Below are positions 16,494 through 22,072 of a stretch of DNA of 34,680 nucleotides, in pieces (the first letter of the stretch is position 1; every line of letters begins with the position of its first letter). Origin of the DNA: Candidatus Faecousia excrementigallinarum. Its GTDB lineage: Bacteria > Bacillota > Clostridia > Oscillospirales > Oscillospiraceae. The stretch is taken from positions 1 through 34,680 of the forward strand of contig DVFK01000057.1 of assembly GCA_018713285.1 (NCBI GenBank), read 5' to 3'. The notes under the pieces were generated by a model. It did not search any database and was not told where the DNA came from. It worked only from the letters and a program-made list of their open reading frames with translations. The translations under genes were made by a program, and so were the position numbers.

Positions 16494-17183
16494 CTAAAGA
16501 TGATACAGCCGACGGTAATCGTCGGTGGGGGTGCCGTCCTCCCGGAACAGGCACATTTCCTCCCAGTTAAGCCCCGGCTTTCCCCCTTTGCGGCAGGAAA
16601 GAAGGGTCAGGCTGATGGGGTCATGGGGTTTGTGTCGTAAAAGACACACCTTCTTAACCTCCATGCCGTGCCGGCTGGCGCAGCTGCAAGCCTCTGCAAA
16701 CCGCTCCGGACGGTGCACCAGGTAAAAATCCCCGCCGTACCGCAATGCCCAGCCGGCGCTGCGGAACACATCCTCCAGGGTGCAATGTACTTCCTGCCGG
16801 GCGGTGGGATGGGCTTTGCTTTGGGGCCCTGCCGCAAAATAGGGGGGATTGGAGATACAGCAGGTGTAGCTTCCTGGGGCAACCAAAGAAGGGATGGCGG
16901 TAAGGTCTGCGCATATACTGGTAAGGCGATCCGTAAGGCCGTTGACCTGGGCGTTGTGCAGGGCCATGGCATGGGCGCTCTCCTCCAGTTCCACCCCGGT
17001 GACGGTGCATTGGGGGAACCGGGCGCAAAGAAGCAGTCCCAATGTGCCGCAGCCGGAGCCCAAGTCCAGCACCGCCGCCTTTTTGGGAAGAGAAACAAAA
17101 CCGGAAAGAGCCACGGAGTCGGTGCTTAGGGGAAAGGCTCCGGGGCATAATTCCAGGGTAAATCCGTTATGCAGGTGTTCCAT
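16494..17183 (-). CDS. trmN: tRNA1(Val) (adenine-37 N6)-methyltransferase-like protein
   Basis: Probable SAM-dependent N6-adenine methyltransferase of the TrmN6/YfiC/YabB family, which modifies A37 of a tRNA-Val. 229 residues. The SAM motif is VLDLGSGCGTLGLLL, and motif IV is NPPY at residues 112-115, the catalytic motif for amino-group methylation. The family N-terminus with PLSTDSVALSGF is also present. ATG 17183 has ACGGAGG 5 bases upstream. A longer form from 17213 would run through the terminator hairpin before the gene. It is followed 11 bases later by rsmI. The tRNA target is inferred from the family; RNA versus DNA or protein targets cannot be told from NPPY alone, but the N-terminal block fits TrmN6. 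Confidence 0.88.
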   Translation of the reverse strand: MEHLHNGFTLELCPGAFPLSTDSVALSGFVSLPKKAAVLDLGSGCGTLGLLLCARFPQCTVTGVELEESAHAMALHNAQVNGLTDRLTSICADLTAIPSLVAPGSYTCCISNPPYFAAGPQSKAHPTARQEVHCTLEDVFRSAGWALRYGGDFYLVHRPERFAEACSCASRHGMEVKKVCLLRHKPHDPISLTLLSCRKGGKPGLNWEEMCLFREDGTPTDDYRRLYHL

Positions 17184-17195
17184 GAAAACCTCCGT

Positions 17196-17239
17196 AAAAA
17201 AATCAGCCTGCAAGCCAAGGAAAAGGCTTGCAGACTGAT
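17196..17239 (-). terminator. Strong terminator between ferredoxin gene and trmN
   Basis: On the minus strand, 15-base arms (17225-17239 and 17202-17216; core CTGCAAGCC/GGCTTGCAG) with one mismatch enclose an eight-base loop and are followed by seven Ts (17202-17196). It lies 15 bases after the ferredoxin stop. The trmN ribosome binding site begins only a few bases after the T run, so trmN-rsmI can be transcribed from upstream only by read-through. Confidence 0.88.
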
Positions 17240-17254
17240 GGCAGAATCGGAGAA

Positions 17255-17425
17255 TCAGCCTTCCTCGATTGCTTCAACGGGGCAGGCGTCAGCGCAGGAG
17301 CCGCAGCTAACGCAGACATCGGCATCGATTACATAAGTGTCTTCGCCCTCGGAGATAGCCTCTACGGGGCAGTTCTCAGCACAGCTGCCGCACTTTACGC
17401 AAGCGTCGGTGATGTTGTAAGCCAT
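17255..17425 (-). CDS. Small 2[4Fe-4S] ferredoxin
   Basis: 56-residue clostridial-type electron carrier. The two cluster motifs are complete: C9, C12, C15, C19-Pro and C38, C41, C44, C48-Pro, in an internally duplicated fold (CVKCGSCAENCPVEAI and CVSCGSCADACPVEAI). It is highly acidic, as usual, and ends in EEG. ATG 17425 has GGAGGG 8 bases upstream. An extension to 17458 would enter the leader palindrome. It has its own SigA promoter and a strong terminator, the pattern of an abundant short transcript. Likely partners are pyruvate:ferredoxin oxidoreductase or hydrogenase-type enzymes encoded elsewhere. That is family knowledge, not visible here. Confidence 0.97.
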   Translation of the reverse strand: MAYNITDACVKCGSCAENCPVEAISEGEDTYVIDADVCVSCGSCADACPVEAIEEG

Positions 17426-17452
17426 GATTATCCCTCCATTATGTGTATAATG

Positions 17453-17473
17453 CTGCATCCCATGGGGAATGCA
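17453..17473. promoter_or_regulatory. Palindrome at the predicted ferredoxin transcription start
   Basis: CCCCATGGGG (17458-17467) is flanked by TGCAT and ATGCA arms (17453-17457, 17469-17473), leaving one bulged base. With the -10 at 17479-17484 on the minus strand, transcription should begin near 17472, so the palindrome covers about +1 to +20. It may be a repressor operator or a 5' hairpin that protects the mRNA. Confidence 0.55.
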
Positions 17474-17478
17474 CCTTT

Positions 17479-17506
17479 ATTCTAACATGGATTTTTCAAA
17501 ATGCAA
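17479..17506 (-). promoter_or_regulatory. SigA promoter of the ferredoxin gene
   Basis: On the minus strand, TTGCAT (-35, 17501-17506) and TAGAAT (-10, 17479-17484) are 16 bases apart. This leaves a leader of about 47 bases before ATG 17425. It is divergent from clpC. Confidence 0.75.
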
Positions 17507-17579
17507 TGATTTTTTATAAAATTTTGGCGGTATATTTTCCGGGGCGGTTGGGCAGGATTTCCAGGTGGAGGATAGGGCT

Positions 17580-19904
17580 ATGTATTTTACGGTGCAGACA
17601 AGAAAGTTACTGTTGGAAGCCGCCCGGCAGGCCAGGGGTATGGGTCACAGCTATGTGGGAAGTGTCCATGTGCTGCTGGCCCTGGGAAAAGACCCGGGGC
17701 TTTCCGGCTCCATGCTCCGGGGAGCGGGGTTGGATTGGGGGCTGTCCTACTCCATGGCGGCGGTGCTGTGGGGAAAGGGAAGTCCCTGCCTGCCTCTGCC
17801 CCAGGGGTATACCGGGGTGGTGCGGAGCATTCTCCGGGGGGCAGGGCAAGAGGCTCTGGCCCTGGGCAGCCGTCAGGCAGAGCCGGAGCACGTCCTGCTT
17901 TCCCTTCTTCGACGGGAGGGGACCCAGGCGGCAACCATTTTGCGGCTGAACAGTGTGGAGCGGGAGGAGCTGTTCTCCCGGATGGTGGATTATTTGTATT
18001 GGGAGCGAAAATCGCCCCCGACCAGGAAGAAGGAGGGGCTTTCTACGAAGCTGTTGGAACAATATTGTGAGGATTTGGTGCAGAAGGCGGCGGCCATGGA
18101 CCCGGTCATCGGCCGGGACCAGGAGATTGAGGCGGTGATTGGGATTCTCTGCCGGAAGAACAAGAACAATCCGGCCCTGGTGGGGGAGCCGGGGGTGGGA
18201 AAAACCGCCATTGCCGAGGGGCTGGCCCAGCGGATGGGTGCAGGCAATGTGCCTCCTGCTCTGCGGGATAAGCGGCTGGTGAGCCTGAACATGGCCAACC
18301 TGGTGGCAGGCACCAAGTACCGGGGCGAGTTTGAGGAACGGGTGCGGGATATGCTGGCGGAAATCCGCCGCAGCGGGGACATCATCCTCTTTGTGGATGA
18401 GATGCACACCATCGTAGGTGCCGGTGCAGCAGAGGGAGCCATTGACGCCGCCAACATCTTCAAACCGGCCCTGGGCAGAGGGGAGCTGCAAATGCTGGGA
18501 GCCACCACCCTGGAGGAGTACCGGAAGTATATTGAAAAGGATCCGGCCCTGGAGCGGCGGTTCCGTCCGGTGCGGGTGGAGGAGCCCAGCCGGGAGGCTA
18601 CCCTGGAGATTCTCCGGGGATTGAAGCCGGGGCTGGAACAGCACCACCATCTGCGAATCACGGAGGAAGCCCTGGGGGAGGCGGTACGCCTTTCCGTCCG
18701 ATACCTGCCGGAGCAGTTTCTGCCGGATAAGGCCATCGACCTTTTGGACGAAGGGGCGGCCCATGTGCGGCTGGAGCAGCAGTACGGGGGCAAACGGTGG
18801 CTGCGGCAGGAGCTGGAGCAGGAGCTTCACCAGGCGGTGGAGGAAAAGCGGTATGAACGGGCGGCGGAGCTTCAAGACCGGGTGCAGAAGCTGTCTGCAA
18901 AATCCACGGAGCGGCTCCGGGGCCGGGCGGTGACCGGCGGGGACATTGCCTGGGCGGTGTCTGCCCGGACGGGGATTCCTGTGGGACGGCTGACGGCGGA
19001 TGAACGGCAGCGGCTGCTGGGACTGGAGGAAACCCTGTCCCAGCGGGTGTTGGGACAGCCGGAGGCGGTGGCGGCGGTGGCCCAGACGGTGCGCTCCGGC
19101 CTCAGCGGCCTCCGGGACGAAAACCGTCCGGTGGCTTGCCTGCTTCTCACCGGACCCACCGGAGTGGGAAAGACCGAGCTGTGCCGGGGCCTTGCCCAGG
19201 AACTGTACGGTAGCGTGGATGCCATGATTCGCCTGGATATGTCGGAATATATGGAAAAACACACGGTGGCAAGGCTCATTGGTGCCCCTCCCGGCTATGT
19301 GGGCTATGAGGACGGGGGAAAGCTCACCGAGGCGGTGCGCCGGAGACCTTACTGCCTGGTGCTTCTGGATGAGCTGGAGAAGGCCCACCCGGATGTGGCG
19401 GGGATCCTGCTGCAAATTATGGAGGAGGGGGTGCTGACGGACTCCACAGGAAGAAAAGTCAGCTTCCGCAACGCCATTGTAGCCATGACCTGCAACTTAG
19501 GGGGAGAAATCCGCAGCGACGGCCTGGGCTTTCAGCCGGAGGGACGAAAGACACAGACAGACGCAGCCCTTCGCCAGCATTTCACCCCGGAATTCTTAGG
19601 AAGATTGGATAAGATTGTGTGCTTCCACCCCTTGCAGGAGGAGAGCATGACCTCCATTGCGGAGAAGTTCCTGGCAGCCATCCGTCAGCGGGCCAAGGAG
19701 CGGGGGATTGCCTTGCAGTTTCCCCGGGAGCTGGCAGCCCACCTGGGCAGACAAGGCAAAGCCAAAGGCGGTGCCCGGCAGATTCGCCGGGTGGTGGAGC
19801 AGCAGGTGGAAGAACCCCTGGCGGTGTACCTGCTGAAATGCGGAAAAAAGCCGGGAAAAATTCGGGTCAGCCTGAAAGGAGAACAGGTGGAATTTTTGGG
19901 ATAA
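17580..19904 (+). CDS. clpC: ATP-dependent Clp protease ATP-binding subunit, ClpC type
   Basis: AAA+ unfoldase that feeds proteins to ClpP. 774 residues, a little shorter than B. subtilis ClpC (810). The order is: a double Clp N-domain (about 1-140) with two similar HVLLALG/HVLLSLL repeats; first AAA+ module with Walker A GEPGVGKT (K208) and Walker B VDE (D273-E274); a short middle domain with a UVR-like coiled segment (about 401-440); second AAA+ module with GPTGVGKT (K531) and LLDE (D597-E598). The ClpP-docking tripeptide L649-G650-F651 is present, so it should act with ClpP, unlike ClpB. I start at ATG 17580 with GGAGG 8 bases upstream; GTG 17565 overlaps that site. No ctsR, mcsA or mcsB lies nearby, and I see no CtsR or CIRCE operator. 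A promoter around 17508-17536 (TATATT) is only weakly supported. Confidence 0.93.
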   Translation: MYFTVQTRKLLLEAARQARGMGHSYVGSVHVLLALGKDPGLSGSMLRGAGLDWGLSYSMAAVLWGKGSPCLPLPQGYTGVVRSILRGAGQEALALGSRQAEPEHVLLSLLRREGTQAATILRLNSVEREELFSRMVDYLYWERKSPPTRKKEGLSTKLLEQYCEDLVQKAAAMDPVIGRDQEIEAVIGILCRKNKNNPALVGEPGVGKTAIAEGLAQRMGAGNVPPALRDKRLVSLNMANLVAGTKYRGEFEERVRDMLAEIRRSGDIILFVDEMHTIVGAGAAEGAIDAANIFKPALGRGELQMLGATTLEEYRKYIEKDPALERRFRPVRVEEPSREATLEILRGLKPGLEQHHHLRITEEALGEAVRLSVRYLPEQFLPDKAIDLLDEGAAHVRLEQQYGGKRWLRQELEQELHQAVEEKRYERAAELQDRVQKLSAKSTERLRGRAVTGGDIAWAVSARTGIPVGRLTADERQRLLGLEETLSQRVLGQPEAVAAVAQTVRSGLSGLRDENRPVACLLLTGPTGVGKTELCRGLAQELYGSVDAMIRLDMSEYMEKHTVARLIGAPPGYVGYEDGGKLTEAVRRRPYCLVLLDELEKAHPDVAGILLQIMEEGVLTDSTGRKVSFRNAIVAMTCNLGGEIRSDGLGFQPEGRKTQTDAALRQHFTPEFLGRLDKIVCFHPLQEESMTSIAEKFLAAIRQRAKERGIALQFPRELAAHLGRQGKAKGGARQIRRVVEQQVEEPLAVYLLKCGKKPGKIRVSLKGEQVEFLG

Positions 19905-19929
19905 CCGGGAAAAGAGCCCCTGTTTGCAC

Positions 19930-19968
19930 ACCGCCCCTCTGTCGAAAACTGTCAGAGGGGCGGTTTTG
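19930..19968 (+). terminator. Intrinsic terminator after clpC
   Basis: A perfect 12-base stem (ACCGCCCCTCTG 19930-19941, CAGAGGGGCGGT 19953-19964) with an 11-base loop is followed by TTTGTG. It lies 25 bases after the clpC stop and separates it from the dcw cluster. Confidence 0.85.
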
Positions 19969-19982
19969 TGCTTCTATTTCAT

Positions 19983-19996
19983 AGAACAAGTGTTCG
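19983..19996. promoter_or_regulatory. Possible LexA (SOS) box upstream of the dcw promoter
   Basis: The 14 bases AGAACAAGTGTTCG match the Bacillus LexA/DinR consensus CGAACRNRYGTTYG at 13 positions, with a perfect GAAC-N4-GTTC core. The site lies 48 bases upstream of the mraZ -35. No SOS gene is adjacent. The match is by eye against the known consensus and has not been scored. Confidence 0.4.
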
Positions 19997-20043
19997 AAAA
20001 TTGGGAAAATGCCAGGAATTTTCTGTGAAATCCGGGAAAATCA

Positions 20044-20072
20044 TTGATTTTTTTGGAACAATCGGCTATACT
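20044..20072 (+). promoter_or_regulatory. SigA promoter of the dcw cluster
   Basis: TTGATT (-35, 20044-20049) and TATACT (-10, 20067-20072) are 17 bases apart. The predicted start is near 20079, at the beginning of the MraZ-type repeats, so a bound protein would block initiation. It serves mraZ and very probably the genes that follow to ftsQ. Confidence 0.75.
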
Positions 20073-20076
20073 GTCT

Positions 20077-20116
20077 GTAAATGGAGTAAAAGGGTAGTAA
20101 AGTGGAGTGACAGGGA
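20077..20116 (+). promoter_or_regulatory. Tandem MraZ-binding repeats
   Basis: Four direct repeats of 9-11 bases: GTAAATGGA (20077), GTAAAAGGGTA (20086), GTAAAGTGGA (20097) and GTGACAGGGA (20107). They lie between the -10 and the mraZ start. MraZ is known to repress its own operon through short G-rich direct repeats spaced by about one helical turn (TGGGN in E. coli, AAAGTG-type in Mollicutes). Position, spacing and sequence fit autoregulation. Confidence 0.7.
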
Positions 20117-20127
20117 GGTGACTGCGG

Positions 20128-20556
20128 ATGATTGGCAAGTACCCGGCCAAGCTGGATGAAAAGAATCGACTGTTTGTGCCCAGCAAGCTTCGGGAGGAGC
20201 TGGGGGACACCTTCTATGTCACCCTGGGCGTCAACTGCGGTCACCGGTGTCTGACGCTCTACACCGCCAAGGACTGGGCATCCATCAGCGACAACTACAA
20301 TGCCCTGCCCCTGTCCCAGCGTTCCGCCGCCACCAGTTTGCTGTTTATGAACGCCGCCCAGTGCTGCCCCGACAAGCAGTTCCGGTTTCCTGTGACCCAG
20401 TTTTTGCTGGACTACGCAGGCATCGGCAAAGAAGTGATGATTGTGGGCCGGGCCGGACAGGCGGAAATCTGGGACAGCGAGGAGTTTAACCGCTTTGAGC
20501 AGGAGAATCTCACACCGGAGAAGCTCCTGGCATCCCTGGAGGCCATTGGATTATGA
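20128..20556 (+). CDS. mraZ: Transcriptional regulator MraZ
   Basis: AbrB-like DNA-binding ring protein that controls the division and cell wall cluster. 142 residues, the normal length, made of two repeats. The first contains KLDEKNRLFVPSKLREEL and the second CPDKQFRFPVTQFLLDYAGI, each holding the Asp-x3-Arg type DNA-contact motif. ATG 20128 has GGGAGGTGA upstream. Its stop codon overlaps the rsmH start (ATGA), giving tight coupling. The direct repeats just upstream are the expected target. Confidence 0.97.
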   Translation: MIGKYPAKLDEKNRLFVPSKLREELGDTFYVTLGVNCGHRCLTLYTAKDWASISDNYNALPLSQRSAATSLLFMNAAQCCPDKQFRFPVTQFLLDYAGIGKEVMIVGRAGQAEIWDSEEFNRFEQENLTPEKLLASLEAIGL

Positions 20557-21488
20557 GTGAATTTCATCATGTATCGGTGCTTCTGCAGGAGTGCCTGGAG
20601 GGGCTGAACATCCGCCCTGACGGCATCTATGTAGACGGCACATTGGGAGGCGCCGGTCATTCCAGCCGGATTGCCCAGCGTCTTACCACCGGACGGCTCA
20701 TCGGCATTGACCGGGACCCGGTGGCCCTGGCAGCAGCCGGGGAACGGCTGAAACCCTGGAAGGACCGGGTGACCCTGGTTCATTCCAATTTCTGTGAAAT
20801 CAAGCAGGTGCTGTCCGATTTGCAGATTCCCGGTGTGGACGGCATTTTGCTGGATTTGGGGGTGTCCTCTCCCCAGCTGGACGACGGACAGCGGGGCTTT
20901 TCCTACATGGCTGACGCCCCCTTGGATATGCGTATGAATGGGGAAGATGCCCTCACCGCCCGGGAGGTGGTGAACACCCGGCCCCAGGAAGAGCTGAAAC
21001 GCATCCTCTATACCTACGGAGAGGAGCGTTACGCCCCCCAGATTGCAGCGGCTATCTGCCGCCGTCGGGAGGAAGCCCCCATTGAGACCACATTGGAGCT
21101 GGTGGACATCATCCGCAGCGCCATGCCTGCTGCAGCCCTGCGGGAGAAGCAGCACCCGGCCAAGCGGAGCTTCCAGGCCATCCGCATTGCAGTCAATGAC
21201 GAGCTGGGGTCTGTGGAGAAGGTGATGGCAGATGCCGTCCCATTGTTGAACCCCGGCGGACGGCTGGCGGTGATTACCTTCCATTCCCTGGAAGACAGAA
21301 TCGTGAAAAACGCCATGGCAGAGGCAGCCAAGGGCTGTACCTGTCCGCCCAATTTCCCGGTGTGTGTCTGCGGGAAAAAGCCCCAGGTGAAGCTGATCAG
21401 CCGCAAACCCATTGTTTCCGGGGAGGCGGAATTGGCGGAAAATCCCAGAGCCAGAAGTGCCAAGCTCCGGGTGTGTGAGAAACTATAA
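20553..21488 (+). CDS. rsmH: 16S rRNA (cytosine-1402 N4)-methyltransferase
   Basis: Adds the N4 methyl group to C1402 of 16S rRNA, the same base whose ribose is methylated by RsmI, also in this window. 311 residues with HVSVLLQECLEGL at the start, SAM motif YVDGTLGGAGHSS, LIGIDRDPVAL, GILLDLGVSSPQLD, and the C-terminal VITFHSLEDRIVKN and NPRARSAKLRVCE blocks. It overlaps mraZ by four bases, the universal order at the head of dcw clusters. Confidence 0.97.
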   Translation: MSEFHHVSVLLQECLEGLNIRPDGIYVDGTLGGAGHSSRIAQRLTTGRLIGIDRDPVALAAAGERLKPWKDRVTLVHSNFCEIKQVLSDLQIPGVDGILLDLGVSSPQLDDGQRGFSYMADAPLDMRMNGEDALTAREVVNTRPQEELKRILYTYGEERYAPQIAAAICRRREEAPIETTLELVDIIRSAMPAAALREKQHPAKRSFQAIRIAVNDELGSVEKVMADAVPLLNPGGRLAVITFHSLEDRIVKNAMAEAAKGCTCPPNFPVCVCGKKPQVKLISRKPIVSGEAELAENPRARSAKLRVCEKL

Positions 21489-21512
21489 AGACGAATCAGG
21501 AGGTGAGCAGCG

Positions 21513-21977
21513 GTGGCAATGAAAAACGAGGTGCGGTATATTCAGTTCCGGACGGAGGGAACCGCGGCCAGAAAAGTGGCCAGTCCTGCTCCCTTTGAAA
21601 ATACCCTGAAACTGCCCCGGCGGGTAAAGCGGAAGCGCCTGGTGGTGCGGCTGGACCCGGTGGCCATTCTGGGCACAGCGGTTGCCCTGGGCATGCTGAT
21701 CGCCATGGTGGTGGGCCTGGTTCGCCTGAATGGGGCGGTCCGGGAACAGGAGCAGATGGCCCGGTATGTGCAGCAGCTGGAAAGCCAGAATAGCGTGCTG
21801 GAGCGTACCTACTACAATAACTATGATTTGGAGGAGCTGGAACGGCTGGCTACCGCCATGGGCTTAGTGCCCAAGGCGGAGGTTACCCAGGTAACCATTC
21901 CGGTAGAAGCTCCCACCCAGGAGCCCCAGGGCTTCTTCCAAAAAGTTGCGGACTTTTTCGCTGACCTGTTTGCATAA
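21513..21977 (+). CDS. ftsL: FtsL-like cell division protein
   Basis: Bitopic membrane protein of the division complex. Together with FtsQ (DivIB) and DivIC-like partners it activates septal synthesis by FtsW and the class B PBP. 154 residues: a basic cytoplasmic part (PRRVKRKRLVVR), one membrane helix at about 51-71 (ILGTAVALGMLIAMVVGLVRL), then a coiled coil (REQEQMARYVQQLESQNSVLER), and ERLATAMGLV, the conserved end of FtsL/DivIC proteins. A 30-residue tail (PVEAPTQEPQGFFQKVADFF) extends beyond the usual end. The GTG at 21513 is 9 bases from AGGAGG; ATG 21519 is possible. FtsL sequences are poorly conserved, so the name rests on topology and position. Confidence 0.85.
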   Translation: MAMKNEVRYIQFRTEGTAARKVASPAPFENTLKLPRRVKRKRLVVRLDPVAILGTAVALGMLIAMVVGLVRLNGAVREQEQMARYVQQLESQNSVLERTYYNNYDLEELERLATAMGLVPKAEVTQVTIPVEAPTQEPQGFFQKVADFFADLFA

Positions 21978-22015
21978 AGCGTGTCCCGACCCATAAAATG
22001 ACAATAGAGCTGCGG

Positions 22016-22048
22016 TGGGCGGCGAGGGTTTCCCTTGCTGCCCATTTT
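22016..22048 (+). terminator. Terminator-like hairpin between ftsL and the PBP gene
   Basis: Arms TGGGCGGCGAGGG (22016-22028) and CCCTTGCTGCCCA (22032-22044) pair over 13 positions with two G-U pairs around a TTT loop, then TTTT. It occupies most of the 95-base gap, the largest inside this dcw cluster, and ends 24 bases before the PBP start. It could terminate part of the transcripts from mraZ. Confidence 0.6.
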
Positions 22049-22072
22049 AGCGATTGGAAAGGGCGGGGATCT

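Noticed and set aside
17485..17579. CtsR or CIRCE operator before clpC
   Set aside because: No GGTCAAA-type tandem repeat and no TTAGCACTC inverted repeat is present.
17607..19415. 602-residue minus-strand frame opposite clpC
   Set aside because: Antisense shadow rich in Gln, His, Pro and Leu. The plus-strand ClpC motifs are complete.
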